Source: JBBATK01 sp044228685 (lineage in GTDB: Bacteria > Bacteroidota > Ignavibacteria > Kapaibacteriales > NICIL-2). From it: DNA of 64,000 nt. The position numbers were made by a program, and so were the translations under genes. Of the stretch, positions 35,738 to 44,689 are shown piece after piece. Position 1 is the first letter of the stretch; every line of letters starts with the position of its first letter. Under the pieces are notes generated by a model. That model was not told where the DNA came from and ran no database searches. It worked only from the letters and a program-made list of their open reading frames with translations. The stretch covers positions 208,437 to 272,436 of the forward strand of contig JBGAUL010000002.1 in assembly GCA_044228685.1 (NCBI GenBank), written 5' to 3'.

Positions 35738-37666
35738 ATGAAATTGCTGAGCACTTCGTTCTTTCTCTTCGTGACTTGTCTTGCTGTCTTGCAGGCGCAA
35801 AACAACACTCGTTCCGACTATACTGAAGGCACATCGCGCATAGTGCGAGGAATCGTCGAAGAGAAGTTGCGCCTGAGTCCTGAGCACCTTCAACGCATCA
35901 TGCAACAACGTGATCCGGCTGAGCAGCGTCGTATGCTGCGTGAGGTACTGAAAGCTGAAGCACCATCTCAAAACAACAAAGCATCCCTAACGCAAGGCTC
36001 GACTTTTGATCGTCGAGTTAGTATCGGCGGTTCCGAGGAATCAGAATTACACGCTGCTGTAAACCCAACTGATTCGAACAACATTGTATGCTCGGCAATG
36101 TCGCAAGCTGAACTTGGTTTAACCTTTCCCATGTACTACACCAAAGACTTCGGCAAGACCTGGCATGCCAGTAACTTTTCACCTGCGCCGAGTGATCTTA
36201 CTGCGCTTGTGTTAGGCGGTGGCGACCCCATGTTTGCATTCGACGCCAACGGGAAACTGTATTACTCATGGATCGATTTGTACCTAAGCTTAGGAGGCGG
36301 ATTTTCGAATCCTCCGATGGTCATGTTCTGGGCCAGCTCAACAGATGGTGGCGCGAACTTCGATCGTCTGGATGGCAAAGACTCGATCACATCGGGTTTT
36401 CTTAATCTCGCGAATCAAGAAGCAAGCGTCCTTCCTGACAAACAGTGGATGGTGTGCGATCTGTCATCTTCACCCGGTCGCAACAATGTCTACACAAGTC
36501 TGCTCCAATACTATCCCAGCGATCAACGCGTTGCAATGCGTGTAAAGAATGCGTCGGATCCGACCTTCAACTCCACCGTCTTACGACCAACTTCAAAAGA
36601 ATATACTTTCAATCAATTCACGAGCATTGATTGTGATGATGAAGGTGTGCCGCATATGAGTTTTGTCGCGGCGTTGCCACAGGACTCCATGCCCGAAGGT
36701 GAGTTCAGAATTTATCATATGAGTTCGCCGGATCACGGAAAGACGGTTGCGAAGGAAGACTTTGTTAGTTCAATTCGCTTTCTCAAATCGAGTTCCGGCG
36801 ATCCTACACCGATTGAGCCCCCAGCCGGTATGTCGCGCATACAAGCTCTACCACAAATCGCGTGCGACAAGTCTTCGGGTAGCGCGTTTAAAGGCAATGT
36901 GTATTTAGTGTGGACGGCAGTAGGTGTGAGCGAGCGACTTAACAACGGCACTGACATTTACTTCAGTCGTTCGACCGATCATGGCAAGACCTGGTCGGCG
37001 CCTCGCATCGTCAACAACGACGCTCAAGGCAAAGGCACAACCCAAGCCTATGCATCAATGTGTGTTAATCAGGATGGTCGCATTGCTGTTTGCTGGTACG
37101 ACTTCTCATCGAATGCCTCGAACACTCAAGGTGTGTACACCATGGCATATTCATTCGATGGTGGACTAAGCTTCCTTCCATCGTTTCCTGTTGCATCTGC
37201 CCCAACAGACTTCTCAATATTCGCAAGCGATACAACCAAGGCATTTGGAATGGGCGAATACAACCAAGTGGTTTGTACCCGCGGTTATGCAATCCCGTTC
37301 TGGGGCGATGCACGAAACGGTGTTCGACAGATCTACTGCGCTAAAGTTCCCTTTACGGCAAATCAAGAAGTTTCGGTTCCAGAGGAAGTTTCTTCGATCA
37401 GTGAAGGATTCCGTCTCAAGCTTCCTCAACCAAACCCAAGCAACACCAACCTACATTTCAGCTATGCTTTAAGCACCGCACGAACGATTAGTCTTGAGTT
37501 GGTTGATAGTCGTGGCGCAATCGTCAAATCGCTTGTACACGCATCTCTTTCCAGCGGAGAATACACTGGCGAGTGCAGTGTTACAGAGCTCAGTTCCGGG
37601 ACCTACTTTCTACGCATGCGCGGAGATAATGCGGTTGTGAACCAAAAAGTGGTTGTACGGCATTAG
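35738..37666 (+). CDS. T9SS-secreted sialidase-fold (BNR) protein
   Basis: A 642-residue protein with a signal peptide (MKLLSTSFFLFVTCLAVLQA) and an N-terminal helical Glu/Arg/Gln-rich part (about 25-85). A six-bladed sialidase-like domain has Asp boxes: STDGGANFD, SPDHGKTVA, STDHGKTWSAP and SFDGGLSFLP. The C-terminus is a T9SS sorting domain (LPQPNPSNTNLHFSY, LSSGTYFLRM, KVVVRH). Asp boxes are structural only; the Arg triad of active sialidases cannot be confirmed, so enzymatic activity is open. It is predicted to be on the surface. Confidence 0.83.
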   Translation: MKLLSTSFFLFVTCLAVLQAQNNTRSDYTEGTSRIVRGIVEEKLRLSPEHLQRIMQQRDPAEQRRMLREVLKAEAPSQNNKASLTQGSTFDRRVSIGGSEESELHAAVNPTDSNNIVCSAMSQAELGLTFPMYYTKDFGKTWHASNFSPAPSDLTALVLGGGDPMFAFDANGKLYYSWIDLYLSLGGGFSNPPMVMFWASSTDGGANFDRLDGKDSITSGFLNLANQEASVLPDKQWMVCDLSSSPGRNNVYTSLLQYYPSDQRVAMRVKNASDPTFNSTVLRPTSKEYTFNQFTSIDCDDEGVPHMSFVAALPQDSMPEGEFRIYHMSSPDHGKTVAKEDFVSSIRFLKSSSGDPTPIEPPAGMSRIQALPQIACDKSSGSAFKGNVYLVWTAVGVSERLNNGTDIYFSRSTDHGKTWSAPRIVNNDAQGKGTTQAYASMCVNQDGRIAVCWYDFSSNASNTQGVYTMAYSFDGGLSFLPSFPVASAPTDFSIFASDTTKAFGMGEYNQVVCTRGYAIPFWGDARNGVRQIYCAKVPFTANQEVSVPEEVSSISEGFRLKLPQPNPSNTNLHFSYALSTARTISLELVDSRGAIVKSLVHASLSSGEYTGECSVTELSSGTYFLRMRGDNAVVNQKVVVRH

Positions 37667-37827
37667 ACACAAGGTTGCATTAGGTCGCTGCCCGGATTGG
37701 CTTTATGTATTTGGACCTCAGAATACACGACCTGATTGTCTGTACGAGCGCGCGTTGCATCTTTGAACTCCAAAACGAATTCAATAGTCTTTGAGCTACA
37801 CTGTTTTTGATATTTCAGGATTGTCCT

Positions 37828-39483
37828 ATGAATAGACTTCTATCTCTCCGATTTTCTCTTCTTCTGCTCTGCAGCCTCGCAGTTTTCGCGAGTGGCGCAC
37901 TTCAAGCGCAGAACACAACCATTGTTGGAAAGATTCTCGGCTTCAATTCCAAGCCAATGCCTGCGGCGCATATTCACTTGCAGGAGTTGACGGCAACCAA
38001 CGATAAGACCATTTCGCAGGCTGCCGGCAAAGATGGCAGCTACAGCGTCACGGTGCCGAATGGATGGTATCGTCTGACTTTTAGTGGCGTCAATCACATG
38101 GCCGACAACGTACCTCCGGCTATTTATTGCAGCGGTCCGGAGATTCATCTTAATGTCCGTCTTCAGGCAAATGCTATTCCTGTAGCACCTGATTCAGTAC
38201 AGATTATTACAGAACTTGACCACTACTCGTTTGTCAAAGCGCAGACGATGACAAAGATGCCCGACGGTCGTTATAGCTTTGAGGTCAAGGGCGCAGGTGC
38301 CACGCTTGGTTACCAGGTCATCGTGTACACCAAAGGCAATTCCGATGCGCATAGCATCAATGGAACTCAAGCAGATGATTACGAATACGATGGTGGCGGA
38401 GACTATCGCTGCAAGGTCAATACGAACAATGGTGCAGTCACAGTTGTTTTCGATCCAAAACAGTTACCTACCGACTCGAAGGAGTCAGACGAACAGTTTG
38501 TTGATGCTGCTTCAAAGGCGATGTCTGAAGTTGTCTTCGATCAAATGAGCTTGCAGACTGAGTATTACAATGCTATGACCCATCAGCAAGAAGGTCAAAA
38601 GGTTGACTACGATGCTACATCGCATCGCAAGAAATTCGCTAAACTCTTCAAGGCCGAACGCTCTCCCATTCTCAAGCAGTTACTGATGATGTCGTATTTG
38701 CGTGTTCAGTCATTGCCCGGTGACAACAGCAAACCGTCTCCAGCTATCGTCGACGAAATCCTCCAAAGCATTGCACCTAGCAGTGGTATGTGGGAGTACT
38801 ATTCGGATCTCTTGGGTTTTGCCGTGCAATCAAGCTCAAACCCCAACTCCGACTACGAAGATCGCGTGTTGAAGGAAAATCCAAATACAACAGTAAAAGC
38901 GCAAATTCTCTGCGATCGTTTGGAAAAGGCGCTTAAGAATAAGGACATGGATAATGCAAAGCGTTTGTATGCGACCTTGACCACAGACTACAAAGACACG
39001 TGGCCGGGTCATCGCGCAAAGACTGAGTTAAATCCCGGTAGCACCGTCAAGTTAGGTGCACGTATCCCTGACTTTGCATTCGAAGCCATGGAAGATTCCA
39101 CCAAGAAATACACAGCAAAAGAATTTCGTGGTAAGTGGGTATTGATTGATAATTGGGCTACATGGTGCGGACCCTGCGTCGGCGAAATGGCATCGCTCCA
39201 CGCAGCGTGGGATCACTTTAAGTCAAAGAACTTCGTGATTCTCTCCGTCTCGTTTGATCGCACAAAACAAGACGTAGCAAAGTTCCGTGGAGCCAAGTGG
39301 TCAATGCCTTGGACACACTGTTTCTCTGCCGGTGTTTGGAAGAACGAAGCAACAAAGATTTTTGAAATCTCCGGAATTCCAAAACCAATTCTTGTCGATC
39401 CAACCGGTACCATTGTTGCTATGGACGCGGACTTGCGCGGAGGCGCATTGGAGCAAACTCTGAAGAAGTACTTAGCTGATTAA
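37828..39483 (+). CDS. TlpA-like thioredoxin-fold protein with carboxypeptidase regulatory-like domain
   Basis: A 551-residue secreted protein with a signal peptide (MNRLLSLRFSLLLLCSLAVF, cleavage near LQAQ). A carboxypeptidase-regulatory-like beta domain covers about residues 27-115 (VGKILGFNSKPMPAAHIHLQ). A central, mostly helical part follows. The C-terminal redoxin domain carries the active site WATWCGPCVGEM (Cys447, Cys450) and the cis-Pro loop SGIPKPILVD. Such proteins reduce or transfer disulfides in the periplasm, for example in cytochrome maturation. The ATG at 37828 is chosen because it starts the signal peptide directly; the upstream 7 codons have no support. No T9SS tail is present. 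Confidence 0.84.
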   Translation: MNRLLSLRFSLLLLCSLAVFASGALQAQNTTIVGKILGFNSKPMPAAHIHLQELTATNDKTISQAAGKDGSYSVTVPNGWYRLTFSGVNHMADNVPPAIYCSGPEIHLNVRLQANAIPVAPDSVQIITELDHYSFVKAQTMTKMPDGRYSFEVKGAGATLGYQVIVYTKGNSDAHSINGTQADDYEYDGGGDYRCKVNTNNGAVTVVFDPKQLPTDSKESDEQFVDAASKAMSEVVFDQMSLQTEYYNAMTHQQEGQKVDYDATSHRKKFAKLFKAERSPILKQLLMMSYLRVQSLPGDNSKPSPAIVDEILQSIAPSSGMWEYYSDLLGFAVQSSSNPNSDYEDRVLKENPNTTVKAQILCDRLEKALKNKDMDNAKRLYATLTTDYKDTWPGHRAKTELNPGSTVKLGARIPDFAFEAMEDSTKKYTAKEFRGKWVLIDNWATWCGPCVGEMASLHAAWDHFKSKNFVILSVSFDRTKQDVAKFRGAKWSMPWTHCFSAGVWKNEATKIFEISGIPKPILVDPTGTIVAMDADLRGGALEQTLKKYLAD

Positions 39484-39632
39484 GTTGCTCAGCATTAGAG
39501 TACTCATCATACTCGAGAATAGACTTTTAATCCGAAGTGTACTGTCAACAACAGTGCACTTCTTTTATTTTAAGCGACTTCAAGGCTCTTATATTGAGCT
39601 GCAGACTCACCTGCGCTATTTGGGGAAAGGCT

Positions 39633-40556
39633 ATGAAAATTCAATCTCTGTTTATTGGGTTCTTTGTTCTCGTGATGCTCAGCATTAATGTCAGAGCTCA
39701 CAGCGGAATGTCAGACGTAGAAGGTAAATGGTACCTTATCGTCCAATGGAAACCAATCTCGACGCAAAACATTGTAGCATGCTGGATGTTGTTTGAGGCC
39801 AATCACGAGGTTACAATGGGAATCGATTCAACCCAAAGCAAACTCGGCACCTGGTACGTGGATTCGCTCACACAACGCGTCGTTGCTTCGTTTGACAAAA
39901 CGAGTTATCGCTTGATTGTGAGCGATACAAACATGTCAGGTACCGTTTCGACTGGTTCGAGCAGTGGCTACGTAGAAGCAACTCGTTTTAAAGGACCATA
40001 TTGGGATTCACTTTTTCACAGCTCGAAGAGAGATACCAACAAGTTTCATATCCGCATGGGTGTCGATTACTACGAGCAAGACGTTAAAGTTGGTAGGATT
40101 CATCTTGGCATGGCTTTTAATCCGGGCGGAATTTCTTTCAATACTGAGATGTTGTCCTTGAGTGTGTTGAAGAAAGACGATAAAACATACATTTCCTCAA
40201 ATGCACTATGGCCTTTGTTTAGTGGTGTAGGTTATTTGATTGGAGCATTGAGTAGCAAAGGCGACGCTGAGGTAGGTGCTGCAACTCCGATGTTAGCACA
40301 GATGCTCGGTAACTTCGACGTCAATGTGCCGCTGGGTACTCCACTGTTGTGCGTTGATTTCGGACAGCAAACTGATTTCTATTTCTTTTACGACGTCTCG
40401 CGCGTATGCACTGCCAGCTACGGCGGTGTCATGCTCAATCTTTTTCCGGCTCACATACCGTTACAAGCGGTAGCATCCTATCACATTCCTTGGTATAGAG
40501 GATATATGACAACGCGGGAGAATTACTTCAGTGCTCGCATCAATCTCGTGTTCTAA
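39633..40556 (+). CDS. Hypothetical secreted protein with lipocalin-like N-terminal part
   Basis: A 307-residue protein with a signal peptide (MKIQSLFIGFFVLVMLSINV, then RA). The mature N-terminus GKWYLIVQWKPIS and the next strands (MGIDSTQSKLGTWYVDSLTQ) recall lipocalin-like small domains. The second part (about 135-307) has Gly-rich strands ending in ENYFSARINLVF, which could be a beta-barrel edge. The ATG at 39633 is preceded by GGAAAGG and begins the signal peptide; longer frames upstream add residues with no signal-like features. The family is not recognised. Confidence 0.62.
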   Translation: MKIQSLFIGFFVLVMLSINVRAHSGMSDVEGKWYLIVQWKPISTQNIVACWMLFEANHEVTMGIDSTQSKLGTWYVDSLTQRVVASFDKTSYRLIVSDTNMSGTVSTGSSSGYVEATRFKGPYWDSLFHSSKRDTNKFHIRMGVDYYEQDVKVGRIHLGMAFNPGGISFNTEMLSLSVLKKDDKTYISSNALWPLFSGVGYLIGALSSKGDAEVGAATPMLAQMLGNFDVNVPLGTPLLCVDFGQQTDFYFFYDVSRVCTASYGGVMLNLFPAHIPLQAVASYHIPWYRGYMTTRENYFSARINLVF

Positions 40557-40568
40557 CACTTTTTATTG

Positions 40569-41423
40569 TCATTCAGTGATCTGAATTTCAAAAACTCGTG
40601 GCCACAATTTTCCTGTAACCAAAAAAGTGTTCTTTGCTGCATCGTAGGCAATGCCGTTCATCTCTGCCGAGCTGTGATGTTCGTACTGGACTTGTTCTGC
40701 AAGCGAGCTTAGGTCAAGGTCACCAACCACCGTGGCATCACTGACGCGAATCTTGACGATGCGGTTGGTTGTCCAAACATTGGCGTAGATATAACCATCG
40801 ACATATTCCAACTCATTGAGGTATTGTAAGGGATAGCCGTTTTGCGAGACGCTTAGTGTCTTTGTGACTTTCAGAGTTTTAGGATCGAGATACTTCAGCA
40901 AATTCGTTCCGTCACTCATGATCAGTGAGCTCCCGTCAGTCGTCATTCCCCATCCCTCCGCACTCGGTAAATCAAACTTCCCAAGCTTCTTGAAGCTCTT
41001 CGCATCATATATAAATCCAACCTTTGATTGATAGGTTAGCTGATAGGCTTTGCCATTGAGAAAGCAGATTCCCTCACCGAAGTAGATTTTGCGATCGAGT
41101 TCTGCTTTGACCTCAATGTGACCATTCGCACGGTTCAGTATGCCAAACAAAGAGCGCGTGAATGGCAGCTGCGAAGTGGCACCGGTACTTTCGTAAATCT
41201 TGCCGTCGTGTATCAACAATCCTTCCGTGAAGGAACTTGTATCATGAGGAAACCAGTCAACCGTCTTATACTTCAACACACCCGTCGCAGCCGCAGCAGG
41301 TTTTTGCTCAACTTTCAGCAAGGGCTCCGGTGCCTCGCTCTTCTTTGAACATTGCTCCAAGACAAAGACTTGAAGAAGTAGCACCGCTACCAAGACTCCG
41401 CGCATGATATATCGTTTGCTCAC
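40569..41423 (-). CDS. Glutaminyl-peptide cyclotransferase
   Basis: A 284-residue protein of the plant/bacterial glutamine cyclotransferase family (five-bladed propeller). Conserved motifs are FPHDTSSFTEGLLIHDGKIY, STGATSQ, FGEGICFLNGKAYQLTYQS, GWGMTTDGSSLIMSDGTNLL and LNELEYVDGYIYANVW. It converts an N-terminal Gln of peptides to pyroglutamate. The N-terminus has a signal or lipoprotein-like segment ending VLEQCSKK, although E-Q before the Cys is atypical for a lipobox. The frame opens with GTG (41423); an ATG at 41405 would also keep the signal. It converges with the upstream gene. Confidence 0.86.
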   Translation of the reverse strand: MSKRYIMRGVLVAVLLLQVFVLEQCSKKSEAPEPLLKVEQKPAAAATGVLKYKTVDWFPHDTSSFTEGLLIHDGKIYESTGATSQLPFTRSLFGILNRANGHIEVKAELDRKIYFGEGICFLNGKAYQLTYQSKVGFIYDAKSFKKLGKFDLPSAEGWGMTTDGSSLIMSDGTNLLKYLDPKTLKVTKTLSVSQNGYPLQYLNELEYVDGYIYANVWTTNRIVKIRVSDATVVGDLDLSSLAEQVQYEHHSSAEMNGIAYDAAKNTFLVTGKLWPRVFEIQITE

Positions 41424-41571
41424 TGTGAATCTGATATGAGAGAAAGGCCAATTTAGTCAGTGCACACTTTCTAATGCCAAGAGTCTCGTCGACGCACCCA
41501 TCACATTTCTTCACCACTCAGCACCAAAAAGCCCAAAAACATACGCGTTCTTACACAAAGTAAAATTCTTC

Positions 41572-41620
41572 TTGCGCAACCGAATAGTTGCATATATATT
41601 GCAACCGATTGGTTGCGCAA
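41572..41620. promoter_or_regulatory. Nested double operator upstream of the ArsR operon
   Basis: The 49-base element is a dyad centred on 41596. Outer arms TTGCGCAACC (41572-41581) and GGTTGCGCAA (41611-41620) and inner arms GTTGCA (41587-41592) and TGCAAC (41600-41605) are all perfect. It can also be read as two 16-bp operators, GCAACCGAATAGTTGC (41576-41591) and GCAACCGATTGGTTGC (41601-41616), on each side of a TATATAT core. It ends 96 bases before the arsR-type gene and most likely binds its product. Confidence 0.68.
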
Positions 41621-41716
41621 GGAAAATAGCGATAAGTGCTGAGCGACTAACTCAATCGACTATTTATTGCAGCATCGCTACCAGCATCGGCGGGTATAAA
41701 CAAGAGTGAGGACACT

Positions 41717-42031
41717 ATGCGCAGAGATGTATTTCAGGCTTTAGCAGACCCTACACGACGTCAGATCGTGCTCTTGATAGCGCAGCAGAGCATGACGCCG
41801 AACACCATTGCCGAGGAATTTCACATGAGTCGTCAGGCTGTATCAAAGCACATTCAGGTTTTACGTGAGTGTGGGTTGATTATGGTGGTACAGAAGGGAC
41901 GCGAGCGTTATTGTGAAATACAGCGACAAAAGCTCAGCGAGGTTGAGGAGTGGCTGAGTCACTTCCGATCGAGCTGGGAATCACGCTTTGACAAATTGGA
42001 TTCTGTTTTACTATCAATGAAGAAGAAATGA
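41717..42031 (+). CDS. ArsR-family winged-helix regulator
   Basis: A 104-residue regulator: ALADPTRRQIVLLIAQQ, the recognition region EFHMSRQAVSKHIQVLRECG and the wing LIMVVQKGRERYCEIQ. No CxC metal site is seen, so this is the non-metal-sensing subgroup that accompanies SRPBCC proteins. It probably represses its own operon through the double operator at 41572-41620. Its stop overlaps the next start (ATGA), a sign of translational coupling. Confidence 0.9.
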   Translation: MRRDVFQALADPTRRQIVLLIAQQSMTPNTIAEEFHMSRQAVSKHIQVLRECGLIMVVQKGRERYCEIQRQKLSEVEEWLSHFRSSWESRFDKLDSVLLSMKKK

Positions 42032-42516
42032 GTGCATATCCTACAACCATTACCGCAGAGCCTGGAAAGCAGGAACTGTTTATCACGCGTGAGTTCAACG
42101 CTTCACGCGAAGATGTTTACAGAGCCTTTAGCGAACCGGAGTTCATAGTGCAGTGGCTTGGTCCACGTTCCATGACCACAAAAATTGACTACCTTGACAA
42201 CCGAAGCGGTGGAAGCTGGCGCTTCTTGCACACAGATCCGCAAGGCAGAACCTACAGCTTCAATGGTGCGATACACGAAGTGGCAGCGCCGCATCGCATG
42301 ATCCGGACTTTTGAATTTGAGCAGTTACCTGAACGAGGTCACGTCTCGCTGGAGTTTCTTACAATTGAAGAACTTGGTCCTGAACATTCACGCATAAGCA
42401 TTCAAGCAGTGTTTCGTTCTGTTGCAGATCGCGACGGTATTATTGCATCCGGTATGGAAATGGGAGTGAAGGATGGTCATGAGCGACTCGACGAGCTCTT
42501 TGCTTCTTGGAAATAA
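42028..42516 (+). CDS. SRPBCC (AHSA1-like) domain protein
   Basis: A 162-residue START/Bet v1-like protein: ITREFNASREDVYRAFSEPE, then FIVQWLGPRSMTTKIDYLDN, GGSWRFLHTDPQGR, HEVAAPHRMIRTFEFE and the C-terminal helix GMEMGVKDGHERLDELFASW. The family binds hydrophobic ligands in a cavity or assists Hsp90-like partners; many members form operons with ArsR and VOC proteins, as here. It could bind the ligand that is cleared or sensed by the operon. Confidence 0.88.
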   Translation: MSAYPTTITAEPGKQELFITREFNASREDVYRAFSEPEFIVQWLGPRSMTTKIDYLDNRSGGSWRFLHTDPQGRTYSFNGAIHEVAAPHRMIRTFEFEQLPERGHVSLEFLTIEELGPEHSRISIQAVFRSVADRDGIIASGMEMGVKDGHERLDELFASWK

Positions 42517-42546
42517 CTCAACATTTATCAACTAACACATACAACT

Positions 42547-42945
42547 ATGCCACAAGAATTTTGGCTCGGTATTCCGGTTAAGAACTTAGAACGCTCGAAG
42601 AGCTTCTATACCCATATGGGATTTCACATCTCCGGTGGACCCGGAAACACCCCACAAATGGCGCCATTGAAAATCGGCGACCAGAACGTCGTTGTCATGC
42701 TTGCTGAAGAGTCAGTCTTCCAAAGTTGGATCAACCACACCGTATCAGATGCCAACAAGTCCAACGAAGTTCTGCTCTGCTTTGATGCAAAGAGCAAGGA
42801 ACACGTCGATGAACTAGCTCGTCTGGCAGTCGAAGCCGGCGGACAATGCTCACACGTTCCTTCCGAAATGGATGGTCCGATGTACGGCTGTAACTTCACC
42901 GACCTCGACGGTCATCGCTGGAATGCGCTCTACTTCCCCCGCTAG
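42547..42945 (+). CDS. VOC (glyoxalase/bleomycin-resistance fold) protein
   Basis: A 132-residue protein with two beta-alpha-beta-beta-beta modules: FWLGIPVKNLERSKSFYTHM with GFHISGGPG, and MDGPMYGCNFTDLDGHRWNA. The Gly/Asp/His/W end motif is typical of the VOC superfamily, which includes metal-dependent lyases, dioxygenases and drug-binding proteins. It is the last gene of the ArsR-SRPBCC-VOC operon, 30 bases after the SRPBCC gene, and is followed by a strong terminator. Confidence 0.87.
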   Translation: MPQEFWLGIPVKNLERSKSFYTHMGFHISGGPGNTPQMAPLKIGDQNVVVMLAEESVFQSWINHTVSDANKSNEVLLCFDAKSKEHVDELARLAVEAGGQCSHVPSEMDGPMYGCNFTDLDGHRWNALYFPR

Positions 42946-42995
42946 AATGCCGCAAAACAGCTAAAGATCAGCATTTTTCATGCTATCTACTTCAG

Positions 42996-43031
42996 CCCGA
43001 GGCAGGTCCTTATACCTGCCTCGGGTTTTTT
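42996..43031 (+). terminator. Rho-independent terminator of the ArsR operon
   Basis: CCCGAGGCAGGT (42996-43007) and ACCTGCCTCGGG (43014-43025) form a perfect 12-bp stem with a 6-base loop and six T. Confidence 0.92.
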
Positions 43032-43085
43032 ATGACTGCACCCAACCAACTCCCTAAGCGCCCAAAGGAAGATTTCTCAATTATG

Positions 43086-43115
43086 AATAAGATAATAAAG
43101 TGTTATTATCTTATT
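43086..43115. promoter_or_regulatory. Near-perfect 30-bp AT-rich palindrome upstream of the cytochrome oxidase cluster
   Basis: AATAAGATAATAA (43086-43098) and TTATTATCTTATT (43103-43115) are perfect 13-bp inverted arms with a 4-base AGTG centre. It lies in a 427-base gap (42946-43372) that has no gene, about 260 bases before the cytochrome c start. A protein-binding operator for a dimeric regulator is the simplest reading; a terminator is unlikely because no T-run follows and the stem is AT-only. Confidence 0.6.
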
Positions 43116-43309
43116 ATTCTCGTATATTCACTTGTTCTGGTTTGACATACGGAAGCAGGGACTCGCTCTGAGTGCCTTTGAAAAGATTCTCTTCGAGAGA
43201 AGCCGTGATGCAGACCGGATGGCAGCGACAGCGCATGGACGTCCTTAGGACACAGTGGGAATGCGCTGAAGTGACAGTCTGATGCGCAGCATCATAGAAC
43301 GGTACCAAA

Positions 43310-43332
43310 CTGTCCGAGGTTTTTCCGGACAG
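43310..43332 (+). promoter_or_regulatory. Leader hairpin before the cytochrome c gene
   Basis: CTGTCCG (43310-43316) pairs with CGGACAG (43326-43332) around a 9-base, T-rich loop, 41 bases before the cytochrome c ATG. It would be in the 5' untranslated region if transcription begins near the upstream palindrome. Confidence 0.4.
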
Positions 43333-43372
43333 GCACAACACGACAGTCAAGTACAACAAATCAAAAGTACGT

Positions 43373-43930
43373 ATGAGAGTACATCAACTTTTGGGAGTGC
43401 TCATTGCTATGTGTGGCATATCCCTAACGCTGAGTGCGCAAGGAGGCGAGGCAATCTTCAAAGCCACCTGTTCTCCTTGTCACAGCATTGGTAAGGGCAA
43501 GCTTGTCGGACCCGATCTAAAGAATGTGTATGACCGACACAGCGAAGAGTGGCTGATGAAGTGGATCACATCATCGCAAGCCTTGGTAACTGCCGGTGAC
43601 ACATCCGCAGTGCGATTGTTCAAAGAGAACGACAACATGATCATGCCCGATGCCACGATTTCGGCAGATGAGATCAAGGAAGTCATTGCCTATTTCAAAA
43701 CCCATCCGGGAGAAACCAAGACCATTGCACATGCGAAGACGGGGATGGGTGAGCATGGTCATTTGGTTGCTAATCCCGAGACGCATGCAGACATTCAAGC
43801 AAAACAACACACCATGCTTGACGAATTGGGTTTTGGAGGATATCTCTCCGTCATGCTGGGCGGTTTAACTCTGGTAGTTATTGGAGCAGTAATTCTCAAG
43901 AAGCGCAGTGATGCTGAGAGCGGCTTGTAA
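43373..43930 (+). CDS. Membrane-anchored c-type cytochrome
   Basis: A 185-residue protein with a signal peptide (MRVHQLLGVLIAMCGISLTL, cleavage near SAQ), the heme c site CSPCH (Cys33, Cys36, His37) and a candidate Met ligand near DNMIMPDATIS. A His-rich linker (MGEHGHL) follows, then a C-terminal membrane helix (YLSVMLGGLTLVVIGAVIL). It should face the periplasm and pass electrons to the oxidase encoded next; the gap to coxB is 57 bases. It is a class I-like monoheme cytochrome. Confidence 0.87.
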   Translation: MRVHQLLGVLIAMCGISLTLSAQGGEAIFKATCSPCHSIGKGKLVGPDLKNVYDRHSEEWLMKWITSSQALVTAGDTSAVRLFKENDNMIMPDATISADEIKEVIAYFKTHPGETKTIAHAKTGMGEHGHLVANPETHADIQAKQHTMLDELGFGGYLSVMLGGLTLVVIGAVILKKRSDAESGL

Positions 43931-43987
43931 CTGCATCGAAATCTCCACTGCAATGAATATGTACAACACGCATTTATCTATATCACG

Positions 43988-44674
43988 ATGAGAATTTTTC
44001 CTGAAAACGTTAGCACCTATGGTCAAGGCATTGACCACTTGTTCTGGCTGATCCTCTTCTTTGTAGGAACGGCACTCGTCATTTCATTTTTCATTTTGCT
44101 TTATCCTCTCTACAAACGTCATCACTCGCGTGTTGACAAAGCAGAGTACATCACCGGTGAGCAATCATCGCACTTCAAGTGGATTGTCATTCCGCTGCTT
44201 TTATTAGCCGGAAGCGACTTCGTGATTCTCTTTGCTGAGCACGATGTATGGGAGGGAATTGAGAATCTGCCGGAGCGTACTGACATGATGTGCACTGTCA
44301 CCGGACGACAGTGGAACTGGGTTTTCACCTATCCCGGACCGGATGGAAAGATGGGAACGGAAGACGACGTCACCATCGACGAAATGAACTCCAGTCTGCA
44401 CGTGCCGGTGAACAAGAACATCGTCTTTGAACTCAAAGCCAAAGACGTTCTTCACAGTTTCTTTGTCGTCAATACCCGTCTCAAACAAGACTGCATCCCA
44501 GGTCGCACCAACAAGCGTTGGATCAATTTTACCAAAACCGGTACCTACGACATCTCGTGCGCCGAGATCTGCGGCATAGCCCATTCCAAAATGCGAAACT
44601 TCATTGTGGTTGAGTCTGAAGAGGAATTCAACAAGTACATCAACGATCTCTATGCTCAGCACGCTGCTCACTAA
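43988..44674 (+). CDS. coxB: Cytochrome c oxidase subunit II
   Basis: A 228-residue protein with two N-terminal helices (LFWLILFFVGTALVISFFIL and WIVIPLLLLAGSDFVILF) and a periplasmic cupredoxin domain. All CuA ligands are present: His156 (VLHSFF), Cys191, Glu193, Cys195, His199 and Met202 in CAEICGIAHSKM. No fused cytochrome c domain is present, so the separate cytochrome upstream probably supplies electrons. The short insertion GPDGKMGTEDD is a calcium-loop-like piece. Gene order coxB-coxA-coxC follows. Confidence 0.95.
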   Translation: MRIFPENVSTYGQGIDHLFWLILFFVGTALVISFFILLYPLYKRHHSRVDKAEYITGEQSSHFKWIVIPLLLLAGSDFVILFAEHDVWEGIENLPERTDMMCTVTGRQWNWVFTYPGPDGKMGTEDDVTIDEMNSSLHVPVNKNIVFELKAKDVLHSFFVVNTRLKQDCIPGRTNKRWINFTKTGTYDISCAEICGIAHSKMRNFIVVESEEEFNKYINDLYAQHAAH

Positions 44675-44689
44675 CTCCACACTGAAACT

